A stretch of 64,000 nucleotides of DNA from Halichondria panicea (GCF_963675165.1 NC_087377.1:212501-276500); one strand, 5' to 3'; counted from the first letter of the stretch, positions 37,857 through 48,715 are shown. Program-made: numbers and translations. The notes: generated by a model from the letters alone, not told the origin.

Positions 37857-40436
37857 TCATGATTCAGAGTCAAGTCGTGGCTGTTTGTTCATGTCTACTA
37901 AATCTAATGGAGTTTTTCGTATGTACTTTCGTTTCTTTCGCTTAAATTGTGATGTCTCGTCTATTCTCGCTTCAGCTTTCAGAACCTCCCCCACTGGGTC
38001 ATGCAGATTACTGGAGAAGTAGTGTCTCTTGGCGTCATCATTATTTTTCTCCACCCCTAGAGAAAAAGGTGATTAAAATGTTATCTCTTTACACTCGAAC
38101 TCACCTTGTCCACTAAACATCTTGACATTTCCGTATTTTGAAATAAAGTAAGGGAAGTGAAAGACCAGTGTGTGCATATAGGGCGTAATATTCTTTTCCT
38201 GAAACCCTTGACACTTGTGCTTCAAGCTCAAGAAAAGCCTTATCCAGTCTTTCGCCTATCATGATAGATTATAGTAAATTAGATACAATGGTTCTCCCTA
38301 CTAGTAAACTAACACTATACCTTTTGCTCAACCACTTCACTGGGAGGTGGAGTCCAGCTAGAAACCATCTTATACAAAGAGAGAAATTCCTATAGAGCCA
38401 GACCATATAAATAATTATGTTTGTAAAATGCGAAGGGAAATTTAATTAGTACTCACTGTCCAAAGTTGGGCCATTTTAGCTTGAATTTCTTCCTTCAGTA
38501 GGTCAGCAAACCTCACTGGGAGACGTTCCAGAAACTTCTTGGTGTCGTTCCCCTGCAGTGATGTCCATTCGTAATGTCCAGAAGCTTTGCCATCTGGACC
38601 CCTTGCTTCCCATACCCTGAACGTGATACCACAGTCTTTAACGATCGTCTGTAGTGTTTGTAGGTGAGTGAGTATATGTGCGTTTCCTTGTCTGTCTTGT
38701 TTAGCAGATGCCACTATCTCTAGAATGAGATTTCTTGTTAAAACGTCAGCTATACGTAGGAGTAGGTGTAGCTCATCGGGTATTATATGGTCTGGCTCTA
38801 TGTTCAGTAGTGGTGTTGTAATTGATCCTAGTCGTACACTTGCTGGTTTACTGCTGGGAAGTGCGCCTTTTGCTTGTAGGGAACTCAATGTTCTTGCATT
38901 TGTTACGGTGTAGTCAGCCCTATCCTTTGACATATCCCACCTATAGCGGCAAATGGGGAAGCTAGGTTTAAGCATATAATAATTATAGATATACCTTTCA
39001 TCCTTCTTGATGGTACACCAGACACAAGCGTACATAGAGGTTGCTTTGTTGAGGCCCATACTCAGTAAAAGAAACTAATAATGCAATTTTTATAGTCAGT
39101 AATTAACTATACATTCTCACCTTGTAATCACTACCCAGGAAAAACTCAAGGCGGTACTCTGTTTCATCAACAGTGAGTAGTGGGTGTGAAATGATGTCGT
39201 TCAACTCCTTCAATACCTCAGATAGTCCTGAACTAATTGTTTCATACGACTCTTCGGCTTTTAGGCCAGCAAAAGTATGATTGCCTGTATGAATGTCAAT
39301 ATAAAAATATTTTCACCACTTTCTCGTTTAATATTTTTATTGTTAAGCTTACCCATGCCTGATAAAACATTGTCTTGAATTTCTGGAAATGCAAATGAGA
39401 GAAGTATGATATTGGATGATCTTGTGAATCTGGCTCCGTCACCACTGAGTTTTACTTTTACTGGTTGGGTGATAGCTTTCCCTGAATGAACCTAAAATAA
39501 TAATCCATAATAATAATGTATAATTTCTTCTTTACTTACGATCTTAGCTAGCTCTTCCTGGATTGCAGCTTTCGGTGGTCTATAAGCACCAGGATAAGGA
39601 CCTTCGAGATGTCGGATGTCGAGAGAGTTGTTAATTGAGAGGCGAGCATCCTTGATTCGGTACAGTGGTGGTAAATCAGATGCGACGCTCAATTCATGAT
39701 AAGCTTCGTCACTCACAGCAAACCTGTCAAGTACATAAAGAGCTTGCTGTACCCTCGCAGAATCGTTTGGTGAAAGAGCTGGCGTTTGATGTTGTGGCTT
39801 GTGAGATGGGCTAGATAAAAAATTGAATTTGATGGGAGATCCTGTCTGTTTGCGTAGCTCTAAAGATTCTGGCTGAAGACCGAATGATTCACAAAACCAA
39901 AGCGCTTGCTCTGCAGAGCTCTTACAGTGTGCTAGCTTTCGTTTTACCTGTCGTGGTGATACCTCGTGAACTTTTTTGCCTTTGTTGATGTGTGCTGTGG
40001 TAGGTCTACTTGTTTCGGGGATTGTTGTTGGCTGTGGAGATTCAGTGGATAGTTGCTGCTCAATTTCAGAATACGATTCTGCTTCTCCATCAAGCACGAA
40101 GAGGTTGTATTCTCCAGCAAGTACGGCATACCTCCTTCTTCCTTTTAGCCCCCGTATCCTTCTTGCTACCTTGCTAGCTTGTTCTGCAAGCCTTTTCTCC
40201 AGACGATCGCTTTGTGCTAGTTTAACTATTGTTACCATGCTATTAACTAAGCTAATGAATGTCTCTTCTGCCTTCTTGTTCATGTACCAATGATGCAGCA
40301 ACTCGATAGGAATAGAGAGAGAGAAGTTTGGCTGTACTTGTGGTTCTGTGTGGCTGAAGTCAGAGTACTTCTTTGCTGAATTTGAGATGGTGATGGACAG
40401 GCTCTCTGCTCTTCTGGACTGCTTGTTTACTGCCAT
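37857..40436 (-). CDS. SGDGA/DELH/VEKNND protein, candidate DDE-type nuclease
   Basis: Eight exons with matching phases and no lesion seen: 39,540-40,436, 39,353-39,491, 39,121-39,284, 38,995-39,074, 38,457-38,940, 38,321-38,389, 38,105-38,255 and 37,857-38,056, about 725 residues. Motifs in order: AVSDEAYHELS (about residue 245), VKVKLSGDGARFTRSS (about 310), GLKAEESYE, FFLGSDYK, YACVWC (a CxxC-like pair), IIPDELHLLLRIADVL (about 480), ITPYMHTLVFHFPYF and FSGQGVEKNNDDAKRHY (about 660), with a basic tail RKKRKYIRK. This layout is common in uncharacterised invertebrate proteins. The conserved D (SGDGA), D (PDELH) and E (VEKNND) look like a DDE triad, which is inference. Divergent from the kinase gene, with 214 bases between the starts. 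Confidence 0.75.
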
Positions 40437-40650
40437 AGCTAGGAGGCCCGGGATAATGGAACAAAAGGTCCCTTGAGCTGTTATGTAACAAAATTAATTA
40501 GCCATGTCAATATGAGTGGGCGGGTGAATAGGCTGCGGTGTTATCACCCACTAAATTAACCACAGTACTCATTCAATAGCATGATAACACTTCTCAGATG
40601 CATTATGGCGGGTATTTTGCGACCTCTGGTTCTCTTAGACTTATTACAAA
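40437..40650. promoter_or_regulatory. Divergent intergenic region
   Basis: Only 214 bases separate the start codons of the minus-strand SGDGA protein and the plus-strand kinase, so a shared two-way promoter is likely. No TATA or known factor site is recognised. Confidence 0.45.
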
Positions 40651-41781
40651 ATGGCTGACCAGACATTCTCAAGATCCAAGCTCAAGAGGCTCAATCGAAA
40701 AGCTAGAGTTGACAAAATTGGCAAGCAGCTGTGTATGGAGAAGAAGAGCCTTGAATGTGCCGAGAAAAATGTTCAGAATTGGAAGAAGAAGGCAATAGAT
40801 TATAAACTGTAAGTTGCTGATTAACAGCCAGTAAATAATATTGTTCATACAGGGAACTCAACGTGTATCGAGCTAAGCAATTACGGACAGGAACTCTGGG
40901 AACATCCTGCAGTCACCAACGACCACTAAAGTTACTAACAGCAGCCATGAAGACGAGTGCAATCAGTCTACCCAAGGCAACTCCAAGAATGTGTACGAAT
41001 GCTGATATTATGCGAGGAGTTACTGTAGTTCCAGAGATAAGTGAGAAATGTTTAGCAGATGGGGGTGGTGATGTTCATATAGGAAATGGTCGGTTTGGAA
41101 CATGCTCTCGTATGATTTTTAAAGAGTGTTTTGACGTCTGTGTCAAAACATTTACTTCCGACTCCTCAATCGAATCGATTAGGCATGAAGCCAGTATATT
41201 ACTTACATTAAATTCCAGCCCTTATATACCACACTGTTTTGGTATTTGTTCCACCAGGAGAGCTTTAGTAATGTCTAATGTAAGCGTGAAGCAGCAACAA
41301 GTTTCATTATAATTATTCTGCCTTGTATTCGACTAACGAAATTAAATTAAGCCCTAAGACATGGATGCAAATACTGATCCAAATTTGTGATGGTCTATCA
41401 TACATGCACAAGCTGAGTATTCTTCACAATGATCTTAAAGTAGACAACGTAGTATTAGGGACTACTTTGTTAGAATGTATCCGGCCATGTATTGTGGATT
41501 TTGGAAAGGCATGTAAAGAAAAGCATGCTAAGAAGTACTGCCTGACCGAGGAACAGAAAGTTATTTACATAAAAGAACACACTCAAGTAGCTCCAGACCT
41601 CCGCGATGGGCTTGTTTTACAGAGCACACAGAGCGATATATACTCATTAGGTAGAATAATGAAGAAGATGAACTCCATTGTAATTAAGTCAACTGAACTT
41701 GCCCATGTAATTAAGGAATGTCTTTCTTATCATGCTCATGACCGTCCTAGCTTAGAAACCATTTCTCTTAATGTTGAATGA
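40651..41781 (+). CDS. Coiled-coil protein kinase
   Basis: Exons 40,651-40,808, 40,853-41,279 and 41,302-41,781, about 354 residues. The N-terminal 60 residues are charged and helical (MADQTFSRSKLKRLNRKARV). The kinase domain has the Gly loop GNGRFGTC, the ATP Lys in VCVKTF, the alpha-C Glu in RHEAS, the catalytic loop LHNDLKVDNVVL (HND in place of HRD), DFGKAC, APDLRDG in the APE place and SDIYSLGRI. Key residues K, E, D, N and D are present, so it could be active. The last intron would be only 22 nt (gtaagcgtgaagcagcaacaag); without its removal the frame stops at 41,310. It could instead be a 22-base insertion. Head-to-head with the SGDGA gene. Confidence 0.82.
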
Positions 41782-42069
41782 CTATGTGACTAATTATGTC
41801 TTACATTCATTCGTTCATGTTTAAATCTGGTGCTAGCTTTAACTATGACATAGTCTATGTATAATTGTAGGCAAATCCGTGCTCTCTAATGGAAGGCTGA
41901 CAAGGTTAGCTGTAAGTCGGGATGCGTGTTGACCCAGCCATTTGTTTGAGAGTCATTAAAAGCATTATGGTAGAGAATTGGCCTGAAGCAGTTAGTTATG
42001 AGTCACATAGTGCGTATTGGCTGCTCAGGTTGGGCCATGCATGCATTAACAATTAACAATTAACAATGA
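41782..42069. other. Convergent 3' spacer
   Basis: Lies between the stop codons of the kinase (plus) and the chromodomain gene (minus). A tandem acaattaaca occurs near 42,047. No gene. Confidence 0.5.
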
Positions 42070-42894
42070 TCAACAACGTTTTTTCACCAGATTTACACAT
42101 ACAATTTCAGATAGTAGTCTAGGTGACTCTAACATTTCACCATTGCTATTTCTATATGTTTTCGGTCCATACTTAATTCTAGGACATACTACAATAGGAA
42201 AATCTACTGTGCAGCCATTGCCATATCTATCATACAAAATATACCAACTACCTATAAAATATTCATCGTTAAAATCAGTTTGTTGAAGTTGGAGCTTTCC
42301 GCGGGTCATTTGGGTTCCTCGATCTTTAAATAGGTAACGAAATACATCTAGCCGGAAATCTATAGTTAAATTACAGGATTTTACAGTACCTAAATTTAAA
42401 CTACATTGAATGGACAGAACAAATCTTCTTGTTGCGTCGCTTATAAGCTCGGTATGTGGTGCTTGTGGTGTATTGTATGATCTGAAAGGGGGGAAATGTG
42501 CAGATATAATTATAGTAATACACAGTGCACTGCCATGCCATACTTAATAATCTTACTGGATAGTAGAGATAGTCACATCTTCCTTAGCGACCCATGAAGA
42601 CTGTTCCAATGAGTAACCAGCCCACTTTACCAAATACTCCGTTTTCCCCTAGAAATAGAATCAATCGTATAGGGCTATATATCATAAAATGTTACGTACC
42701 TTAGTTAGTCGATGATGAATTATCCTCTCAACAAGGAAGACCCCTTCTGGCAGACTGTCATCAGACTTACAGCTCAGAGTGGTTCTCACATCTCGTGCTT
42801 CCCGCATGCTAGATAAGTCCATGTCAGCCGAGCTTATATTATGGAGGTAGGAATAGTATCCTTTCTCAGGTCGTTGCCTCTTTGACGAGTCCAT
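42070..42894 (-). CDS. Chromodomain protein
   Basis: Three exons: 42,700-42,894, 42,557-42,648 and 42,070-42,481, about 232 residues. A chromodomain spans exons 1-2: GVFLVERIIHHRLTK then GKTEYLVKWAGYSLEQSSW, with the aromatic positions F, W and W/Y present (residues about 51-96). Chromodomains bind methylated histone tails and in transposons can steer integration. The C-terminal 136 residues (SYNTPQAPHTELISDATRR; FKDRGTQMTRGKLQL; ending LVKKRC) match nothing I recognise. The start is the first ATG of exon 1. It faces the small gene at 43,059 in a divergent pair 164 bases apart. Confidence 0.8.
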
Positions 42895-43058
42895 AACAGG
42901 TCGATCTGCATGAACAGGTCTGCTGGAAGATTAATAATTAGTGACCATAAAGATTTTATCTCTATTCATTTGAACACTTTACTACCATTGATTGCATGCT
43001 ATTACTGTCATGTGAATCAGTAAATTACTATACAAAAAAGAACAGAGAAAGAATTGAG

Positions 43059-43436
43059 ATGGGAAATTGCTGCCACTTCCACCCGTACCCGTACTACATC
43101 GACTCCGACTTACGAGAGATCAGGCACCACAGGAACTCCTTTCCTATTGGGTCGCTAGTAAAGATGGGAACTGAGGGAAAACAATTTTATTTTACAACAG
43201 CAGATGATACTGGAACACATTATTTTCCGATGGGGTCTCAGAAAAAGGCCCAGAACTATTTAAAGAAAGTTGTGAGGCTCAGCCAAACATACGATGTCCA
43301 GGTGTCAGAAGTTTTAAATCCAGACTACACGTTGCTAGGATTTAGAGCCAAAAAAACAAAAGAAGAAAGCACAAAAGAAGCGGACAACAAAGAGCCAAGA
43401 AAGAAAGTTAAATTTAATTTAGTAAAAGTGTTGTAA
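43059..43436 (+). CDS. Small basic protein of unknown function
   Basis: Single-exon frame of 125 residues, starting MGNCCHFHPYPYY and ending in a Lys/Glu-rich tail (AKKTKEESTKEADNKEPRKK). The frame is also open upstream to an ATG at 42,996. MG plus Cys at positions 4-5 could be a lipid-modified N-terminus, which is inference. No family recognised. The promoter region is shared with the chromodomain gene. Confidence 0.55.
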   Translation: MGNCCHFHPYPYYIDSDLREIRHHRNSFPIGSLVKMGTEGKQFYFTTADDTGTHYFPMGSQKKAQNYLKKVVRLSQTYDVQVSEVLNPDYTLLGFRAKKTKEESTKEADNKEPRKKVKFNLVKVL

Positions 43437-43507
43437 CTAGAACAGGACTGAGAAGAATATGACTGAGAACTGACTACTATACTGTACTGTTCTATATAAT
43501 TATTTAC

Positions 43508-43642
43508 TGTGGTAGATCTCTCTAGTCACTGTTACAGGCCGGTAAAAGTAATAACAAAATACTGAGCTGGCAGTACTGCATGCTCAGTATTTTGTTATTA
43601 CTTGTACCGGCCTGTAACAGTGACTAGAGAGATCTGCCACAG
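43508..43642. repeat. Large near-perfect hairpin
   Basis: Two arms of about 58 bases (left tggtagatctctctagtcac ... aaaatactgagc; right gctcagtatttt ... gactagagagatctgcca) around a short centre (tggcagtactgcat). It lies between the 3' ends of the small gene and the SAM-domain gene. It could be a foldback element, a two-way terminator, or joined element ends. Confidence 0.9.
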
Positions 43643-43854
43643 GATAGAATCTACCACAGAAGTCTACATGAGCTCAACCAACAGGTAAACAATAATATTA
43701 CTCACCAGCACCAGTGCAGTGAACGTAGCTAGTTCAGCGAAGATCTTGCGCACGCACTACAATAGTCTATAGTAGCATTTATTTCCGCAGTAGTTAAAAT
43801 GATTGAGTAATATTTGAATTTTCATATAAATAGAACAAATATTTAGACAGGATG

Positions 43855-44856
43855 CTAGAACAATAGTGTCCAAAATACAATGGCAATTGCTGGCAATGGT
43901 GCTGCCAGCACTTTGTACTCTTCTGTCCGTGGCTTTTTAGCAGGTGGTTCAGCTGCTTCATCACTTCTTGCAGGCAGCATTGCTAGAGGATAGTTGGCCA
44001 CAGCTTCGTCCTCAAAATCCCCCATGTTGTAATCCTCTATCAGATTATAGCTGGCACTCATTTGACGTATCGTACCACTCATGGAGCAATTTTCCTGTAG
44101 TTATAAAAGAACGTATATATTATGTCTCAAACTTAACACCACAGAATAAGGGTATTTCGTGGCCAAAAAATTGCCGCTTTGTTAAAGAATTGCACACTTG
44201 TGCAATGTATGAAATAGAAGCCCCTGTAGTGTGCTATGGTGGTTAGCAACAATTGTAGTTGAACGCCCACATTTACCACAATGCTCAGCTCAGTAGAATG
44301 GGGTAGAATGAGAATTGCAGTTGAATACAGTACAATGGGTACAATAGAGCACGGTATAGAATGGGTAGCATATTCTAGAATTGCAGTACAATGGGTTAAC
44401 TCTTTTAAGCACTCAACAATTAAAATTACCTGCTTATAACTATGGTACTAAAGTAAAATGTGTAAATGATTCTAACCTTTTCAAGAAGAGATTTGAGTGC
44501 CATCCTCAATCCACTCTGCGGCAACATATGCTTAAATTCCTCAAAGTCATTGGGTAGTTGAAGCAGTGCAATGCCATCAATTAGGTTTTCTGTAAGTGCA
44601 AACAGATAATAATGTACTATAAAAGCTAAGAATATACCTAAGAAGACACTATAATAATTATTAGTCTACGAGTTGTACCTTTGAATGCAGAAACTACTGT
44701 TTCAGGAAAGCAGTTTTCCCTCAAGAGTCTCCCCACATCAGTTACAGACAACTTTTCCATCTCTTTCAAGGTTCTTTCAAGGTTTCTAAGTAACAAGTCT
44801 AGAGAATATTGCTCTAGGCTATATCTAGTGCGCATGCGCTCTAGATAAAACTGCAT
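43855..44856 (-). CDS. SAM-domain protein
   Basis: Three exons, about 44,679-44,856, 44,477-44,589 and 43,855-44,094, about 175 residues. A SAM (sterile alpha motif) domain crosses exons 1-2: LSVTDVGRLLRENCF, then ENLIDGIALLQLPNDFEEF and SGLRMALKSLLEK, the usual V-x-x-L, IDG-x-x-L-L-x-L and G-x-x pattern. SAM domains oligomerise or bind other SAM proteins. The C-terminal part is acidic with a basic patch (AEPPAKKPRTEEYK) that may be a nuclear signal. Head-to-head with the C2H2 gene, 67 bases between the starts. The last residues are hydrophobic (AIAIVFWTLLF). Confidence 0.7.
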
Positions 44857-44923
44857 AAAATATCGAAATTGGCAAAGCAGTTAGCTCATCAGGTCTCTAT
44901 AGATATATCTCTCCGTATTAATT
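44857..44923. promoter_or_regulatory. Very short divergent promoter region
   Basis: 67 bases between the starts of the SAM gene (minus) and the C2H2 transposase-like gene (plus). No known element recognised. Confidence 0.4.
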
Positions 44924-47851
44924 ATGGCTGACAACTGTGTAGTGACCTGTTGCATGTGTCTTTTTCAGTGCTATTCCCACAAGTCTCTGCTAAAGCACAC
45001 TCTTGCTGTTCATCAAAATGATCCAAGATTTATGGTCAATTGTAGTGTATGTGGCAAGTCAGCAACAAAATGGGAGACTTTGAGGAAGCATTTACGAAAG
45101 CATGGTAAGTCAGCTAATGAGATCATACATAATAATAGATCTAGCATTAAAACTACTACTATTTAATACATCTATAGTTTTGAATATTACATCTATAGTT
45201 TTGAAGTACTTCAACCATTTTTTATAATTATATACAGATGTTCAGATCGACGCAAGTGATCCAATTACAAGTGACCCAGAATCTTGTACAACCACAAATG
45301 ATGACGTTGACGACGATTCACTACCATCGGTTACATCGGCTCATCCCAAGTTTGACCGGGCCATGTTTCTTCTTCGCAGCACTAGCAGTTTAGCACTTAA
45401 TTATTCAAGCATCAAACATCTATGCGAATCAACACAGACACTAATGGAGCAAACTGCAGGACAAATGCAGCAGAAAATGTTGTGTTGTCTTCAAGAAAAA
45501 GGCATCACTGTGGATGAGGTCGTGAAGAAGATTGTCACAGAATGTTGCAATGTTGATGAAATGTTTAGCGGTTTGTCTTCACGAGCGTTAAGAGAGAAAT
45601 ACTACAAACAGCATCTCAATTATGTGGTAATTAACGTATTATTTTGTTATCAGTACAATGTAGCATGAAGGTACATGCATTGTTTTATCATCTCATCATG
45701 TTAAATTACTGTATATGCATGCAATTACAAAATGTATGTTACTAGGAACCATCACCATCACTTCTCGACAAGAACTGGGACTGGGTGAATGACCACGGCA
45801 AGATGCATCTGAAGGAGGTTGAGGCTAAGGGGTACTACATTGATCTCTGGGAGAGCTTGAAGGTTTGTGCTATTTACCAACTCAATCACTGGTTTTATTT
45901 TTATAACTTAATTGTCAGAGTTTGCTATCAAATCCTGCTGTTAGAGAAGAGATCATTGGAAAAAGTTATGTCAGTACAGATGGTAGCATGCGCGATATCT
46001 GTGATGGGGACTTTGTTAAGAAACATCCAGTCTTTCGAGCACATCCAGATGGTTTACAGTTTTTACTGTATCATGATGACATTGAAGTTTGTAATCCTCT
46101 CGGAACCAGTGCTGGAGTTCACAAGTTTGGTGAGAATTGCATTACATGTTGGTTTATACCTTTTTATAATGACATGTAGGTGTGTTTTACTATATATATA
46201 CATTGGGAAACATAAGACCAGTGTTTCGATCATCGCTCCAAGCTATTCAACTACTTGGAGTGGCTAAGTCATCGGACATGAATCAGAGTGCACGTGATAT
46301 CCTCCTCAGAAACTTTGTTCAATGCATGAAATTGCTTTCAACAGTAAGTGTTGCTGGTAGTTTTCTTTTTTTTAACATTACTGTGACGTACCTATGATAA
46401 TGGATATCTCGTGTGTATACATTTCAAATATGCTATTGCAGGATGAAGGATACAGGTTAGAGCTAGACTCAGGTGTGGTAGTACTTCATGGAGCTGTCGT
46501 CTGTCTCTGTGGTGACATACCTGCTAGTAATTTTCTTGGAGGGTTTAAAAAAGGTGTTGGGTTTGCGCTACGGAAATGCAGGCAGTGTCTTTGTTCGAAG
46601 GAAGATTTAAAACATAATGTGAGTTAAAAAACCACTGGTGCTAATTGTATTAATTTTTAACTACTTATAGTTTCATGTTGGTGCGTATACCCTGAGAGAC
46701 TCTCATAGTCACAACCATTACTGTCAGCTAGTGGAAAGTGATGTGAATGGATGTTTGGGGTACTCAACTACGTATGGAGTGAATAATGCGAGCATTCTTC
46801 TGGACATTCCATTCTTTGATGTCACCAAATGTCTTCCGTACGACATAATGCACACAATATTTGAAGGTAAAAATTCATTCAATAGCACACAAATATAATT
46901 ATTATTGCTTCTGTTCATTAGGTGTTGCTCCACGTCTCCTCAAAGAGCTTCTTGTTACTTTTATCAATATCAAGAAGTACTTCACCTTGTCAGAGCTCAA
47001 CCAGTCTCTTGCATCCCACCATTACGGATATTCAGAGCTTGACACCAAACCAAACACAATTACTGGGTCGACAATGGAGTATCATATCAAACAGAAAGGT
47101 GAATGTTCATATCATTTTCCCCACTTTTGTACAATGCTTACTTTCATAATTAAAAAGCACATAAATCATCATTACACGCAGCTTCTCAGATGAAAGCACT
47201 GATCCGATTATTCCCGTTTATCATGGGGGGCTTTGTTCCAGAGGGCGATGAACACACTGGGGTCTTCTCCTAACTCTGTGGGATATCTGCACAATGGTGA
47301 CCGCATTTGTGGTTACAGAGGCAGATGCTTCTGATCTGGCATGGAAAGTAGAGTTGTTGCTAGAAACATATGTGCAACTCTATCCAAACTCGCCCTATGT
47401 TCCAAAGATGCATTATCTTCTGCATCTACCTGACGAACTATTAAGGTATTCTAAAATGTCTAAATTAATGCATAAAGTATATACTTTATTTCATTAGATT
47501 TGGTCCACCACGAAACACATGGTGTATGCGGTTTGAATCCAAGAATAAGGAGTTAAAAGGTTTCACCTCAAACTGCTTTAAGAATGTCCCATACAGTGTG
47601 AGTGTCCGACACCAGCAGAGGTATTGTCACCTTCTAGCAGTGCGTCCTGGACAAGAGATGTCAAATTTCTTGTACAAAGGAGATGAAGTATCCTCAGGTA
47701 AATTTCTATTGCTGTTTGTAAATACAGAATAATTATTACTTTGGAGCTAACTTTTCCTAGGAAAATCTGTCATTTTGGACAATGATCTGGTAGCACCGGT
47801 TACACAACTGTGTGGATTGGACCACCCTCAGCTGCCACTTGTTGCTTATCG
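44924..47851 (+). pseudogene. C2H2-finger transposase-like protein, truncated and frameshifted
   Basis: About twelve exons: 44,924-45,104, 45,238-45,626, 45,746-45,862, 45,919-46,129, 46,180-46,343, 46,442-46,618, 46,671-46,866, 46,922-47,098, 47,182-47,445, 47,498-47,697, 47,761-47,851. The N-terminus has two C2H2 fingers (CCMCLFQCYSHKSLLKH; CSVCGKSATKWETLRKH). The core carries FLLYHDDIEVCNPLG, FYYIYTLGNIRPVFRSSLQ, LCGDIPASNFLGGF, CRQCLC and MRFESKNKELKGF, as in a widespread family of fish and invertebrate transposase-like proteins, with likely D, D and E residues (inference). Near 47,258 the frame slips between PEGDEH and WGLLLTLWD. The last exon ends at a donor with no further exon before the 47,963 junction. 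Probably broken, though the frameshift could be an assembly error. Confidence 0.7.
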
Positions 47852-48532
47852 GTTAGTTTCGTTAACTTTCACAACAAGCTTGTACCAGTGTATACATTTT
47901 TAATTGTTACGATGTCAGCAAACAAACCCACAGCATTCTGTTTAAAACAACAGTAACTACATGCAATCAAATCAACCACAGAAGGACCACCACCAGTAGT
48001 CCAGTAGTTTCCTTGCCCAAGGGACTAATACAATAAGGGCATAATAAACTAAAGGGACCCTGTGACTGTGAGTACCATTAACTAATCTAGCACAGAAGTA
48101 ATCAACCAGAATGTGTGGGATGATTCAACAACAGTAGACTCACAGAGACAACACCTCCTTGCTCTTGAAGACCTCGTCGACTCCAGTTGCAACAAGCCTG
48201 GCACGCAAGGCTTGCACAAGTGCTCAAGACTACTCTTCACTAATCCAGTCAAAAGCTACAGTTCCCTTGGCACACCTACAGTTTAGTTAAAGCCTGAACT
48301 TACCAATTCCATGTGCAGTAGGCACAGAGTTAAGATCCTAAAAAAGCTGTCATAACAGATTAGCATAAGCAGCAGTTGTCTAACTATATTATAGCTAGCT
48401 ATTCTAATGATCCTAGCTATTAAACTAACTATTGGAACTGATAACGAGATCCCAATTATGGCAGGATCCTGTGCTGCTTTCCCTTTAGGCAGTTACTAAC
48501 GGCAGAGTGCTCCCTCAATAGACTGGAGTGCC

Positions 48533-48715
48533 ATGAGTAATCCATCTTTGCACCCCGAAGGCTGGTTCGACAATGGTTTCAAGAACAAGAAGATGCTGTC
48601 CTGCGACCCGACTGTTGAAGAACCTTCCACACACATTCTGATTGATTACTTCAGTGCTATGGACACCATCCCTCCTCCTTCCCCCCCCCCCACCAAAGGG
48701 TTCAAGGCCATGCAG
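48533..48715 (+). CDS. Possible first exon in repeat R
   Basis: An ATG opens a frame MSNPSLHPEGWFDNGFKNK ... PTKGFKAMQ that ends at a possible donor (gtaata). The paralogue at 58,236-58,411 keeps the frame but with several amino-acid changes and a length change in a proline run. The many replacement changes suggest weak constraint. Not recognised. Confidence 0.3.

Larger units (their letters stand above)
35314..47963. mobile_element. 12.65-kb multigene insertion in repeat R
   Basis: R is continuous at 57,641 (acaacaacca-atcaaatcaacc), near 33,175 and near 18,160. Here the left part ends at 35,313 and the right part resumes at 47,964, with only ca shared, so a target duplication of at most 2 bp. 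The block carries seven genes, none present elsewhere in the window. Its left end has repeated gtgtcaa / tgtcatt words (35,330-35,480) that could be subterminal binding sites. No clear terminal inverted repeats were found. It may be one large DNA transposon, a nested set of elements, or a recombination product. Confidence 0.65.
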
